From GCA-2715965 sp047608975 (GTDB taxonomy: Bacteria; Verrucomicrobiota; Verrucomicrobiia; Limisphaerales; JAYPXF01), in NCBI GenBank assembly GCA_047608975.1, contig JBLFYM010000004.1:35095-99094 (forward strand): a stretch of 64,000 nucleotides of DNA, written 5' to 3'. The notes beneath the pieces are model-generated. The model made no database searches. It worked only from the letters and a program-made list of their open reading frames with translations, and was not told the origin of the DNA. Both the position numbers and the translations under genes were made by a program. Of the stretch, positions 46,717 through 56,764 are shown piece after piece (positions within the stretch are counted from its first letter, which is position 1; each line of letters begins with the position of its first letter).

Positions 46717-49080
46717 TCATGGGCGGTGAAACATTTCGTTCTCAACCACGGCGTGAATCAGGGAGCGTAGTCCGAACTGATTCTTCCGCGAGGCATCGAC
46801 GATGGCGTCCACCGCCGCGCGATCGGCGTGGGTGACAGGCCGTCCGGTTCCGTAGATCAACAGCTTTTCGGCAAGTGCGCGGGCGAGGGTCTCGGGTTGG
46901 TTGAGCAGTTGGCGGCGAAATTCCATAAAGTCACCAAAGCGTTTTCCATCGGCCCATTCACCGCCCTTTTCCACCGGTTGGCCAACGTAGTAACTCGCGT
47001 TCTTCACGCGTTTTCCGTTCTTGCCCATCGAGCGGTAGTATTCGCGTTCGCCGCCGATGGCATTGAACTGCTCCAGCGCAAATCCGGGCGGATCAATGCG
47101 GGCGTGGCAGCGGGCGCAGGATTCATCGGCGCGATGCTTGGCCAGTTGCTCTCGAATGGTGAACGCTCCGCGAATATCTGGCTCCACTGCGGGAACCCCT
47201 GCCGGCGGTGGTAAAGGCGGCTGACCGAGGATCTTGTCCAATACCCACACTCCGCGAATGACCGGTGAAGTGCTGGTTCCGTTGGCGGTGACCTTGAGCA
47301 CACTGGCGTGGGTCAGGATCCCTCCGCGAACGTGGTCCGGCGGAATTTTGACGACCCGAAACTGTTCATGTCCCCGGACGCCGGGGATTCCGTAGTGCTC
47401 GGCCAACCGCTGATTCAGAACCGCAAACTCCGAATCCACAAAGTTCAACACACTCAGATCGTTCGTCAGGACGTGCCGGAAGAATCCGCGGGTCTCGGCA
47501 AGCATTGAACGCAGCAGCAGTTCGTCATACTCCGGATAGAGTTTCTTGTCCGGAGTGGTGAACTCGATGTCCCGGAGATTTAGCCATTGGCCGGTAAAAT
47601 GTTCAATGAAGCGTTCGCGTTTGGGGTGGTCCAGCATGCGCTCGACTTGAGCCCGCCGCGCGTTGGGTTCAGACAACTCACCAGCGGCGGCCAGTTGCAA
47701 CAATTCATCATCAGGAGACGACGACCAGAGAAAGTAGGAGAGCCGTGAGGCGATGGTGAAGTCACCGATAATGTTGTCCTGATTCAGCAGGAGGAAATGC
47801 GGGGAACAAAGCGCGGCACTCACTCCCGCACCAACGGCCTCCTCGAAGGTGCTTCCGGCATCCAGTCGGGCAAGGGCGAGATTCACGAACTGATCAACGA
47901 GCGACTTTTCTACGGGGCGGCGGAATGCCCGCGGGACAAAGCTACGAATGATTCTCCCAACGTCGTCCTTCGGTGCCGACGACTCAACGAAGTGCGAGCG
48001 AACGCCCCGGCGATGCCGGATGTAAAATGAAGGACCTTTTTCCATCGAGACCGTTGGGGATTCGCCGAACAGTTTGCGCTGCGCAAGGGAAGGAAACGGC
48101 TGGTCAAGTGGTCCATACGATTCTGCCCAAAGGATGCCAACACCCGGGCGGGGTTCGTGTTTGTCCCGCCAGGTGACGTGTTCCGGAAAGACCCAGGGCA
48201 GCACGTGCATCGCGTGCAACTCACCCATGCGGGTCGTGAATTCGATGATACGCGGGTTCGCCGCCGTGCCGGTCACGTCGTAGATACCTTGGAAATGTCG
48301 TTTGCCATCGCCGAACAACGGGCCGGTGAATACCGCTGCGGAAAGAGTCCGATGGTCTCCCTGATCGTGGGGGAATACGGCGACCCGACAGCGATAGATT
48401 CCTTCCTCGATTGGATGCGCGGGATCGACGCGCGCGCCGGGCCAACCGGGGGTGAAATCAATGAACGCACCATCACGTTCGATGACACCGCCCTTCTTTT
48501 TTTGGACGGCAGCAATGTTGTCCTTCTGATCCATCAATCGGATTCGGCGCGTGGCTGGCAGGGCGGGTTGGATACGGCGAATCATGCCTTCAAAGGCTGC
48601 GTTTGCGGCGTCCAGGTAGCGTTCCATCAGGATCGAAGAAATGCCGAGTCCGGTGGCCACATTGTCGAATCCCTGCACGCTGCCATCCTCCGGCAGCAGA
48701 TCTTTCAGTGGCGTATCGACTCCCAGCAGGTCCTGAACGGTGTGTTCGTATTCCGTCCGGTTCATTCGGCGCAGACCCAGGACCGGCGCTTGCACATTGG
48801 CGAGTTGGCCACCAATCCAGTTGATCATATGAGCCAAATCAGATGGGGCGGGGCGGGGTTCCTTTTTGGGCGGCATCTCGCCCGTTTGGAGAACGTCAGC
48901 AATCTTGTTCCAGGTATCCGTCGTGCCGCGCCAGGGAGGAGTCAGCGTATCAAGGCGCAGATCCGCCTTGGATTTGTCCGCGCCGTGACATTTGACGCAA
49001 TGCGTCTGAAAGAAGGCGCTGAACTCCGCGCCGGGAATCGGAAGTGCCAACAGAAACAATACTGGAATGACGAGCCGCAT
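46717..49080 (-). CDS. DUF1592-family exported cytochrome protein (intact)
   Basis: 787 residues from the ATG at 49080, signal peptide about 1-18. Planctomycete-type cytochrome domain with C28-V-K-C-H32; DUF1587 (LRRMNRTEYEHTVQDLLGVD), a linker beta domain, DUF1595 (IIRSFVPRAFRRPV), DUF1592 (ASRLSYFLWSSSPDDELL), DUF1588 (RGGILTHASVLKVTANGT, CARCHARIDPPGFALEQF) and DUF1585 at the end. It is the full-length counterpart of the truncated copy at 23923. Pairs with the DUF1552 gene downstream. Function unproven; an exported redox role is likely. Confidence 0.92.
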   Translation of the reverse strand: MRLVIPVLFLLALPIPGAEFSAFFQTHCVKCHGADKSKADLRLDTLTPPWRGTTDTWNKIADVLQTGEMPPKKEPRPAPSDLAHMINWIGGQLANVQAPVLGLRRMNRTEYEHTVQDLLGVDTPLKDLLPEDGSVQGFDNVATGLGISSILMERYLDAANAAFEGMIRRIQPALPATRRIRLMDQKDNIAAVQKKKGGVIERDGAFIDFTPGWPGARVDPAHPIEEGIYRCRVAVFPHDQGDHRTLSAAVFTGPLFGDGKRHFQGIYDVTGTAANPRIIEFTTRMGELHAMHVLPWVFPEHVTWRDKHEPRPGVGILWAESYGPLDQPFPSLAQRKLFGESPTVSMEKGPSFYIRHRRGVRSHFVESSAPKDDVGRIIRSFVPRAFRRPVEKSLVDQFVNLALARLDAGSTFEEAVGAGVSAALCSPHFLLLNQDNIIGDFTIASRLSYFLWSSSPDDELLQLAAAGELSEPNARRAQVERMLDHPKRERFIEHFTGQWLNLRDIEFTTPDKKLYPEYDELLLRSMLAETRGFFRHVLTNDLSVLNFVDSEFAVLNQRLAEHYGIPGVRGHEQFRVVKIPPDHVRGGILTHASVLKVTANGTSTSPVIRGVWVLDKILGQPPLPPPAGVPAVEPDIRGAFTIREQLAKHRADESCARCHARIDPPGFALEQFNAIGGEREYYRSMGKNGKRVKNASYYVGQPVEKGGEWADGKRFGDFMEFRRQLLNQPETLARALAEKLLIYGTGRPVTHADRAAVDAIVDASRKNQFGLRSLIHAVVENEMFHRP

Positions 49081-49303
49081 ACGGTGTTCGAAATAGTCGA
49101 TATCAATCACGCAGTGTCAACGGTTGTTCGGCGGCCAAACGGTGGGTTATGGCAGTAAGAGGGAATGAAAATTCACAAGGTCCGCCGGGATTCACCTGTG
49201 AAAAGGCATTGAAAGACCCTGAAAGTCAGGCGAATCACCTGTGATCGATCAAATACAGAACACCATTTGACGTGCTGCCAGCGCTTTGCGACACTGCCCG
49301 CAC

Positions 49304-50272
49304 ATGGTTGTTCGAGTTGGCAATACCTATTACAACGTGAAGCTGGAGCCGGTGCTGATAGCATTGGCTGTGCTCGTGCTCCTGATCGGGGCACGGACGA
49401 TCTTCTTCACGGTTCCCGCAGATTCGAAGGCGATTGTGTTGCGCTTCGGAAAATACGTTCGCACCGAGGACCGCGGACTGCACTTCAAACTTCCCTTCGG
49501 TATCGAACAGCAACTGCCCATTCCGGTGTTGCGCCAGTTGAAACAGGAATTTGGATACAGCACGCCCGATGGCATGAAGCGGCAGTTCATTTCGGACGTG
49601 GAACAGGGCCGCGAGAGGTCCATGGTCACGGGTGATCTCAACGCCGCCACGGTGGAATGGGTGATCCAGTACCGGATCACCGATGCGAAGAGTTACCTCT
49701 TCAATGTAAAATTCACGGATGACACGCTGCGCGACGCCTCCGAATCGGTCATGCGCGAGGTCGTCGGTGATCGCACCGTCGACGAAGTGATCACCATCGG
49801 TCGTCGGGACATCGAAGACGAGGCGCTCCGCAAACTTCAGGTGCTCATCAACGAATACACCATGGGAGTCAGCATCGATCAGGTGCAGCTCAAGAATGTG
49901 AATCCTCCGCCGGACGTGCAACCCTCCTTCAATGAGGTCAACCAGGCACAGCAGGAACGTGAGCAGCTGATCAATGTAGCCTACGGTGAATATAACAAGG
50001 CGGTCCCCCGTGCCCGCGGTGAAGCCAACGGCAAACGAACGTCCGCCGAGGGTTACGCCATCCAACGACAGAATGAGGCGGAAGGTGATGCCGATCGATT
50101 CAACGCCCTCTTTACCGAATACCAGAAAGCGCCCGAGGTCACCCGCCGCCGGATCTATCTGGAAACCATGGCGGAGGTGCTGCCAAAAATTGGAAGAAAA
50201 GTGATTGTCGACGAAGATTCAAAACAGGTGTTGCCCTTGTTGCAACTGAACTCAATGGGAGGTGCACGATGA
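49304..50272 (+). CDS. hflK: HflK, band-7/SPFH membrane protein
   Basis: 322 residues from the ATG at 49304; an upstream TTG is less likely. One transmembrane segment (about 15-37) is followed by an SPFH domain (ADSKAIVLRFGKYVRTEDRGLHFKLPFGIE) and a helical region with QVQLKNVNPPPDVQPSFNEVNQAQQERE, diagnostic of HflK. With HflC it forms the large cage around FtsH that controls membrane-protein turnover. The stop overlaps the hflC ATG (ATGA). Confidence 0.95.
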   Translation: MVVRVGNTYYNVKLEPVLIALAVLVLLIGARTIFFTVPADSKAIVLRFGKYVRTEDRGLHFKLPFGIEQQLPIPVLRQLKQEFGYSTPDGMKRQFISDVEQGRERSMVTGDLNAATVEWVIQYRITDAKSYLFNVKFTDDTLRDASESVMREVVGDRTVDEVITIGRRDIEDEALRKLQVLINEYTMGVSIDQVQLKNVNPPPDVQPSFNEVNQAQQEREQLINVAYGEYNKAVPRARGEANGKRTSAEGYAIQRQNEAEGDADRFNALFTEYQKAPEVTRRRIYLETMAEVLPKIGRKVIVDEDSKQVLPLLQLNSMGGAR

Positions 50273-51234
50273 AATCAGGAGCAACACTGGTCGCCGTCGG
50301 AATCCTGCTGGTGGCCGGATTGATTGTCCTCTCCAGTTCAGCCTACACCGTGCTCGAAACGGAGCAGGTGATCATCACCCAATTCGGTCGCCCGATCGGT
50401 GAACCGGTTACCGACGCCGGTCTGCATTTCAAGACGCCGTTCGTGCAGGAAGCCATTCGCATCGAGAAACGCATTCTTCCTTGGGACGGCGAACCCAAGG
50501 AAATGCCGACCAAGGACAAGACCTACATTATCGTCGATGCCTTCGGCCGCTGGCGGATCAAGGATCCGCTCCGCTATTACGAACGTCTCCGTGACGACGC
50601 CGGTGCAGAAACTCGCCTCGATGACATTCTGGGCAGTGAAATCCGCAACGCGGTTGCCAACCACGAACTGATCGAAATGATTCGGACCACCAAGGACCGG
50701 ACGCCGATGAAAGATGATTCCATCTCCAATACCATGACCAACCTGGGGGTGCTCTATGCCATCCGTCGCGGTCGCACCCTGGTGGAGGAAGACATCAAAA
50801 AGGCAGCCACCGACAAGCTGATTGAGTTTGGGATCGAGCTGCTGGACATCCGCTTCAAGCGCATCAACTACAATGAAACCGTCCGTCGCCAGATCTATGC
50901 ACGCATGATCAGCGAACGTCAACGCATTGCCGAAGAGTTCCGCTCGCAGGGTATGGAAAAAGCGGCGGAGATCCTCGGTAACCGGGACAAGGAACTGCTG
51001 GAGATCGAATCAAGTGCCTACAAGGATATTCAGAAGATTCAGGGCGATGCCGATGCGACGGCCACCAAGACCTACGCGGAGGCCTACAATCAGAGCCCGG
51101 AATCAGTCGAGTGGTATGAGTTCGTCAAGACCATGGAATCCTACCGAACCATGCTGAATCAGGACTCCACGATGATCCTCAGTACGGACAGTGAGCTGTT
51201 TCGCTACCTGAAGAGCATCGAGCTCCAGAAGTAG
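50269..51234 (+). CDS. hflC: HflC, band-7/SPFH membrane protein
   Basis: 321 residues. The N-terminal membrane segment (about 8-24) leads into YTVLETEQVIITQFGRPIGEPVTDAGLHFKTPF, the SPFH signature, and the helical region with RQIYARMISERQRIAEEFRSQG, typical of HflC. Coupled to hflK by a 4-base overlap. The gene ends 8 bases before the convergent HPt gene. Confidence 0.95.
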   Translation: MKSGATLVAVGILLVAGLIVLSSSAYTVLETEQVIITQFGRPIGEPVTDAGLHFKTPFVQEAIRIEKRILPWDGEPKEMPTKDKTYIIVDAFGRWRIKDPLRYYERLRDDAGAETRLDDILGSEIRNAVANHELIEMIRTTKDRTPMKDDSISNTMTNLGVLYAIRRGRTLVEEDIKKAATDKLIEFGIELLDIRFKRINYNETVRRQIYARMISERQRIAEEFRSQGMEKAAEILGNRDKELLEIESSAYKDIQKIQGDADATATKTYAEAYNQSPESVEWYEFVKTMESYRTMLNQDSTMILSTDSELFRYLKSIELQK

Positions 51235-51242
51235 CGGCTAAC

Positions 51243-51599
51243 TCAGAGAGTTTCGAGGCGGGCCTCCAACAGAGGTTTGACCTCGGCGTACGATTTCTCC
51301 GCCGCAGAGAGCAGTTCGGGCATGGGATCCCAGATCTCGTCTCGTCCGTTTCGTTCGATCTCTTGGCAGAAGTAACTCATGGCCTGCGCGCCGACGTGTC
51401 CGGCGCTGGTCTTCAGCGGATGAATAGCCGGTTCGATCTCCGCCATCCGCCCGGCGGCCAGGGCACTTCTGGCAATTGTCAGCCTCTCATCGGCATAGCC
51501 AAAAAACATTTTCACCATCTCACGAACAAAATCAGCTCCTCCCAATTGCAGGAGTTTGTCGAGAGCGGCGGGATCGAGAACAGGTGCGTCGGTTTCCAT
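51243..51599 (-). CDS. stand-alone HPt phosphotransfer protein
   Basis: 118 residues from the ATG at 51599 (METDAPVLDPAAL). It is a single four-helix HPt domain with the phospho-acceptor His60 in AIHPLKTSAGHVGA. No kinase or receiver domain is fused, and no histidine kinase is nearby, so the partners are encoded elsewhere. The open frame runs 29 codons further upstream without family resemblance. Confidence 0.88.
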   Translation of the reverse strand: METDAPVLDPAALDKLLQLGGADFVREMVKMFFGYADERLTIARSALAAGRMAEIEPAIHPLKTSAGHVGAQAMSYFCQEIERNGRDEIWDPMPELLSAAEKSYAEVKPLLEARLETL

Positions 51600-52375
51600 G
51601 TGGATCTCAGGGTTCGCTCCGAACCTCGGAAGCCCTAGATTTTTTGTCAATCCTTGGGTTGATGGGAATCGCGGACAAGGCCTCACCGATGGGGACTCGT
51701 ATTGCCCTCCTCATGGGCGTTCTACAGGCTTCGGCAGGCGCCAAAACAATATTATCGAAGAGGGGTAAAAACACATCCAGTGGGATGCGGTGGAAAGCAG
51801 GGACGCAGACAATGCGAAACTGATGGGGTCACGAAATCCGTTCATACTCATGATCATGCGAGACCAGCGATCAAGGCGTGACTCAACGTGCCTCTGACCA
51901 GCTCAGCCCCGGACTCGTAGAGCGGCGGCCTGCGGCCGTTGAGCGAATGGACGCGCGCTCACCTCGTGAAAGATGAGGCCACCAGCGTCGCGCGTGGACA
52001 AACGCGAAGTAGTCACCTTCGCGAATACCGTCAACCGCGGCCGATATACTCCGCGATCGTAGTGACTCTGAACGGTGAACGGCGTGGCCGAAGAGAAACC
52101 CAACCCCGAGAATTGCGACCGCCAAGAGATAAGAAGTGGAAGCGCTGGACAGGGTTAAACCCAAGGCGGCGGGATCAAAGGTTTTCCTCCAAAATACCGA
52201 CACTTCGGAAGTGGCAGAGGTTCCGGGGGAACGCGACCAGAGCGGCGATAGACGCAAGCAAAAAATGAATATTCGAAGAAAAATGGTTAAAATAGCAGAA
52301 ACCCGTTGACCTCACCCAGAGGGGTATGGACCAATATGAAGCCAATAGTGGGAATTGATTGTCCCCGACCAAAAA
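51600..52375. other. long gap between HPt and SNF2 genes
   Basis: No convincing gene on either strand; frames here are biased in composition and lack motifs. At about 51924-51936 a GC-rich hairpin (CGGCC-TGC-GGCCG) lies in a stretch resembling palindromic intergenic repeats. Just before the SNF2 gene the DNA becomes A-rich, a likely promoter region for it. Confidence 0.4.
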
Positions 52376-55300
52376 ATGGCCAGAGCTAGCAAGAAAAAGA
52401 CTTTACGGAAACCCCGGTATTCCGCCAGTACAGCGAAATATGACGCCCACCATAACGTCCTTTCGAACACTTACGGCACGCTTGCCGACCTCCGCCGATC
52501 TCTCTCCGACTCGAAGACGGACATCGATGAACGGGGCAAAATTCTCGGTCTGTTTTCGGTTTGCAACGATTCCCAGCGCGCCTGGCTGTTGCTTGAGGAC
52601 TACTTCGACAAGCTGAAGCTGAGCCGCAAGGATTTCCCGGGTGAGGATTGGTGGGATCGGCTGATGGAGTCCGAAAACGGAGAACGGCTCGAAGAGCTCT
52701 CCATGGTTTTCCTCCGCGCCAACCGAAGCATCCCCAGCGAACTGCTGCCGCACGCCAACTTCGACCGCTTTGCCGAGATTGAGGAGGCCGAACGCGAGGA
52801 GCGTATGCTTCGTGAACTGGAGGAATGGCTCTTTCCGCTGGCGCCAGTGCATCTGGATTCGCCGCGCGCATCGCTGCGGGTGATCTGCCGCTCAGTTCCC
52901 CGGGAAGAAAATTCTGCGCTTCATCAGTTCCGAATCGAATTTCATCTGCGCCGGCCCCGAACCGGTGAGAAGAAGCGTAGCCTGGAGGAACTTCTCGATC
53001 TGAACACACGCGCCGCTCATGAGCAGGAACTTTTCCCCAAACAAGACTGGGATTTCATCCGCTGGATCGTGGACAACTACGGTGCCCAAGCCGAAGAGAT
53101 CGAGGCCATTGAACTGTCTGGCCTGGACCTGCTCCAATGGCTCGCACAATGGGGACATCAAGGCCGCCTGGAATTGAACGACACGGGCAAGCCGCTGCGA
53201 TTTGTGGGCAGCGTCGCCGAGATCGAACCCAACATCGCGACTGGCGACGGCGAACTTGCTTTCACTCATACCATCACCCTCCCGAACGGCGAGACCGCCA
53301 GTGTCGATGAGGCCACCTGGTTTGGTGGTCAGCCCGCGTTACTGTTATATGGCGACACGATCTATATCGTTCGCAACGCGCCGCCGGAGACGGTGGTCCA
53401 GACCTTGGCGACGCAGCCGAAGGTGCCGGTTCAGAATCTGAGCCATCGTTTCATCAGCCACCTTCGCCGCAGTGACAAAGCCCAAGGCATCAACTGGGAA
53501 GATCTTTGTACGGCGCATCCGGCGCGGCCGCAGTTTGTCTTTGAACTGGTGGACGACACGGTTCGCCTTCGCCTGATCGCCCAGAGTGATCGGGATAAGA
53601 GCACCTGGCAGTGGAATGGCCACGAATGGAAAAAAGAGGAGAGCACCGGGCGGGCGAAAAAGAGGACCGTGAAGAAGAATAGCCGTCCTGAAATCCTCGA
53701 CGATCTCCGTCTCGAAGCCGCGGTCCATTGGCTCCGACAACTGGACTGGTTCACCCCCGAACCGGGATTGTGGGTGGGTGACGCGAACGAGAACTTCCTG
53801 AATGTCTTGTCGCGGGTCTGGAGCGATCGGCCGGAAGAAGCCGATTACCTGGGCAACGGTCTTTTTCAGCGGCTGTTCCTCAGCCCGAAACGCCTCAAGC
53901 CCCATCTGGTGGTCAAAGGCAGCGGCATCAACTGGCTCAGCGTCTCTGCCGAGTGGGAAGAAGAAGGGATGCGGCTCACCAAAAAAGACCTCGACCGGCT
54001 TGCCAAGGCGACCAGTCGTTTTGTCAAACTACCGAACGCCGGCTGGGTCGAACTCGACACCGAAGCGGTCCAGAAGGCCCAGGAAACCATGGCTGATCTT
54101 GGCATCGACGGGCTTTCCTCCATCACCCAGAAAGTCGGCATCGAACAGGCTGCGCATCTTGAGGAAAAAGATTTTGAGAAATTTTCAGATTCAGCTGCGG
54201 CCCGTAAACTTCGTGAACGGCTCAAGGAATTTGAAGGCGTCCGCCCCACCGACCTTCCAGATCTGATCAATGCCGACCTTCGCCCCTACCAGAAGGAGGG
54301 CTTCGATTTTCTTTGTCATCTCACCCACCTTAATCTGGGCGGCGTACTCGCCGATGATATGGGCTTGGGCAAGACTCTGCAGACCTTGGCATGGCTGTCC
54401 TGGCTCAAGGCGTTCAAAGGAAAACGCTATCGTCCGTCGCTGGTGATCTGTCCCGCTTCGGTGTTGCACAACTGGCGTCGCGAGGCAGAGAAGTTCACAC
54501 CGAACCTGAAGGTGCTCGTCCTGCAAAGCGGGTCGGCCCGTCGCAACCTACTGAAACAGATTCCAAAATTTGACCTCGTGGTGACGAACTACGCGTTGCT
54601 GCGCCGCGATCTTGAGCAGTTGCAGGATTCCAATTTTGGCGCGCTGGTTCTCGACGAGGCGCAGTTCATCAAGAATCCACAGGCGCAGGTCACGCAGAGC
54701 GTCAAGCAGCTCAACGCCGATCATCGCCTGGCCCTCACCGGCACCCCCTTGGAGAACCGCCTCCTCGATCTGTGGTCGATCGTCGATTTCACCCAGCCCG
54801 GCTATCTTGGGAATCAGGAACACTTCAACGAGACCTATGATCCCAAGCAGGATCCCGTTCTCGACGAGAACGGCAAGAATGCCGAGAACCTGTCGCTCGG
54901 CCGGATCGCCCGCCGCAAGCTCGGCGCGAAGCTTCGCCCAATCCTCAAACGACGCGTGAAGAAGGAGGTCGCCAAAGATCTTCCCGAACGCATTGAGCAG
55001 CGTCGCGATTGCATTCTGGGCGAGGAACAGCGCACGCATTACCTCGCTGAACTTCGTCGCAGCCGCGATCAGGTCCAGGATGCCGTCAAAACAAAGGGAC
55101 TTGCCAAAAGCAAGATGCACGTCCTCGCTGCGCTCACGCGTCTGCGTCAGATCTGTTGCCACCCGTCGCTCGTCGGCAGCAGTTCACCTTCCGGTAAAAC
55201 TGAGACCCTATTCGAACTCATCGAACCGTTGCTGGAGGAAAACCGAAAGATCCTCGTTTTCAGTCAGTTCGTTAAAATGCTTCAGATTCTCGAGAAGGAC

Positions 55301-55699
55301 TGTGGCACGCGCGGCATTCCCACACACATGCTGACCGGCGAGACAAAGGATCGCCAGGAAGTCGTCAACGCGTTCCAGGAAGATGATCGCGGCGGAGTGT
55401 TCCTGCTCAGCCTGCGGGCTGCCGGCACCGGTCTGAATCTGACCACGGCAAGCTACGTTGTGCTCTATGATCCGTGGTGGAATCCGGCCGTCGAGGCCCA
55501 AGCCATTGATCGCTCGCACCGCATCGGCCAGACCGAGACCGTCAATGCCTACAAGCTCATCACCCCCGGCACCGTCGAGGAGAAGATCTGGGATCTGCAG
55601 CAACGCAAGTCACAGACGATCGCCGATGTGCTCGGCGAAGAAGGATTCGCCAAGAGCCTGTCCGAGACCGATCTCGAATATCTGTTCTCCGAAGACTGA
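52376..55699 (+). CDS. SNF2-family helicase/translocase
   Basis: 1107 residues from the ATG at 52376 (a TTG lies at 52355). The N-terminal ~600 residues are a long variable region without named motifs beyond weak resemblance to bacterial SNF2 leaders. The ATPase core starts at LRPYQKEGFDFL, with Walker A DDMGLGKT (Lys666), DEAQ box at 760-763, TGTPLENRLLDLWSI, and the second RecA lobe with ILVFSQF, SLRAAGTGLNL and DRSHRIGQT. It probably remodels DNA-protein complexes or RNA polymerase (RapA/HepA-like). Monocistronic. Confidence 0.93.
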   Translation: MARASKKKTLRKPRYSASTAKYDAHHNVLSNTYGTLADLRRSLSDSKTDIDERGKILGLFSVCNDSQRAWLLLEDYFDKLKLSRKDFPGEDWWDRLMESENGERLEELSMVFLRANRSIPSELLPHANFDRFAEIEEAEREERMLRELEEWLFPLAPVHLDSPRASLRVICRSVPREENSALHQFRIEFHLRRPRTGEKKRSLEELLDLNTRAAHEQELFPKQDWDFIRWIVDNYGAQAEEIEAIELSGLDLLQWLAQWGHQGRLELNDTGKPLRFVGSVAEIEPNIATGDGELAFTHTITLPNGETASVDEATWFGGQPALLLYGDTIYIVRNAPPETVVQTLATQPKVPVQNLSHRFISHLRRSDKAQGINWEDLCTAHPARPQFVFELVDDTVRLRLIAQSDRDKSTWQWNGHEWKKEESTGRAKKRTVKKNSRPEILDDLRLEAAVHWLRQLDWFTPEPGLWVGDANENFLNVLSRVWSDRPEEADYLGNGLFQRLFLSPKRLKPHLVVKGSGINWLSVSAEWEEEGMRLTKKDLDRLAKATSRFVKLPNAGWVELDTEAVQKAQETMADLGIDGLSSITQKVGIEQAAHLEEKDFEKFSDSAAARKLRERLKEFEGVRPTDLPDLINADLRPYQKEGFDFLCHLTHLNLGGVLADDMGLGKTLQTLAWLSWLKAFKGKRYRPSLVICPASVLHNWRREAEKFTPNLKVLVLQSGSARRNLLKQIPKFDLVVTNYALLRRDLEQLQDSNFGALVLDEAQFIKNPQAQVTQSVKQLNADHRLALTGTPLENRLLDLWSIVDFTQPGYLGNQEHFNETYDPKQDPVLDENGKNAENLSLGRIARRKLGAKLRPILKRRVKKEVAKDLPERIEQRRDCILGEEQRTHYLAELRRSRDQVQDAVKTKGLAKSKMHVLAALTRLRQICCHPSLVGSSSPSGKTETLFELIEPLLEENRKILVFSQFVKMLQILEKDCGTRGIPTHMLTGETKDRQEVVNAFQEDDRGGVFLLSLRAAGTGLNLTTASYVVLYDPWWNPAVEAQAIDRSHRIGQTETVNAYKLITPGTVEEKIWDLQQRKSQTIADVLGEEGFAKSLSETDLEYLFSED

Positions 55700-55728
55700 G
55701 GCGGAGCCCGCCTGCCCCGTCTTTGTTG

Positions 55729-55872
55729 AACCACGAATGAACACCAACAGACACGAATGACGTCGGTGACTCTTGGACGATTCTCGTGGGCGTGATTGGC
55801 TCACCCAATGATGTGCCGCCGAATCGCTGCAAGACGCCGACAATCTTTCCACGATTCGGTCCATTCGTGGTT
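55729..55872. repeat. inverted-repeat element with CCACGAATG ends
   Basis: AACCACGAATG at 55729-55739 is perfectly complementary to 55862-55872; CACGAATG recurs near the left arm. The ends resemble dispersed repeats I recall from verrucomicrobial genomes. It sits between the SNF2 gene and a methyltransferase remnant. Confidence 0.4.
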
Positions 55873-55929
55873 TCTTGAATGCATAGTTGAGGCTACGGCT
55901 AAGGTAAGGTCTCAGCAGTTGGTAATGGG

Positions 55930-56130
55930 CGATGGGGCCGCACTGCAATCGGAGATATCTCAGTCAAGGCGATCTACGAAAACATGCATTTTTATACCGC
56001 GGCGCTACAGGCCTGCGAGGAACATGGTTTCGGACTCGCCGGATTTTTTCCGGTGAAGGGAGACAATCGGGGCGCGGTGATCGAATTCGATTGCGTGATG
56101 ATCCGGCGTGGCGCTGTTCAGAGCCACTGA
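55930..56130 (+). pseudogene. C-terminal remnant of an FkbM-like methyltransferase
   Basis: The frame reads ISVKAIYENMHFYTAALQA, then CEEHGFGLAGFFPV and VIEFDCVMIRR before a stop. This is the pattern of the end of FkbM-family SAM methyltransferases (helix, G-F-x-L-x-x-F-x-P-V, then E-F-D-C). Nothing of the SAM-binding domain is present upstream, so it is a leftover fragment. Confidence 0.45.
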
Positions 56131-56278
56131 GACACATTGGCCTTGCTGCCGCCAGAATCCCGGCCAAACAGGCGACCGGAATGTGAGTAAGTTTCTACCC
56201 AAAACTCCTTGCCTCCACTACAGGTGGTGTTCTAATCCCAAGCGAACCTCAATAAGTTGTGCTTGTTATCAATTAGGT

Positions 56279-56764
56279 ATGCGTTGCCCAAAATGCGGTT
56301 GTCAGGACGATAAGGTAGTGGACTCCCGCTCTTCGCGAGAGGGCGCAACCATCCGACGGCGCCGCGAATGCAACAAATGCAACCAGCGGTTCACCACTTA
56401 TGAGGAGCTCGAACGAGCCGGCCTGATGGTCATCAAGCGGGACGGTCGACGGGAGGAATTTTCGCGGGACAAGATGATTTCCGGAATCAACGCGTCATTT
56501 ACCAAACGACCGGTGAGCACCGTGGACATTGAGGAGATGGTTTCGCAGGTGGTGGAATCGATCGCCAAAAAATTTGATTCGGAAGTGCCGACCAGCGAGA
56601 TCGGCACGGCAGTCATGAACAGCATTCGTGATCTGGACAAGGTGGCCTACGTCCGTTACGCGAGCATCTACCGGCGGTTCGAGGAGATCGAAGATTTCCT
56701 CGATGCCGTCAAACGACTGGAGGTTAAACGTGATACTTCTACATTCACACTCCCTGGTTTTTGA
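56279..56764 (+). CDS. nrdR: transcriptional repressor NrdR
   Basis: 161 residues from the ATG at 56279; the open frame extends upstream but is unlike the family. The N-terminal zinc ribbon has CPKCGC and CNKCNQRF with RRRRE between, followed by the ATP-cone domain (VIKRDGRREEFSRDKM to YVRYASIYRRF). NrdR senses ATP/dATP and represses ribonucleotide reductase genes; none is in the window. The C-terminal tail overlaps the start of the next gene. Confidence 0.96.
   Translation: MRCPKCGCQDDKVVDSRSSREGATIRRRRECNKCNQRFTTYEELERAGLMVIKRDGRREEFSRDKMISGINASFTKRPVSTVDIEEMVSQVVESIAKKFDSEVPTSEIGTAVMNSIRDLDKVAYVRYASIYRRFEEIEDFLDAVKRLEVKRDTSTFTLPGF
56719..56723 (+). promoter_or_regulatory. ribosome binding site that fixes the next start
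   Basis: GGAGG six bases before the GTG at 56730, inside the 3' end of nrdR. It selects the GTG over the upstream in-frame codons. Confidence 0.75.

Noticed and set aside
51883..52257. 124-codon minus-strand frame with a hydrophobic stretch
   Set aside because: Biased Arg/Ser composition, no start context and no family; the region contains palindromic intergenic sequence.
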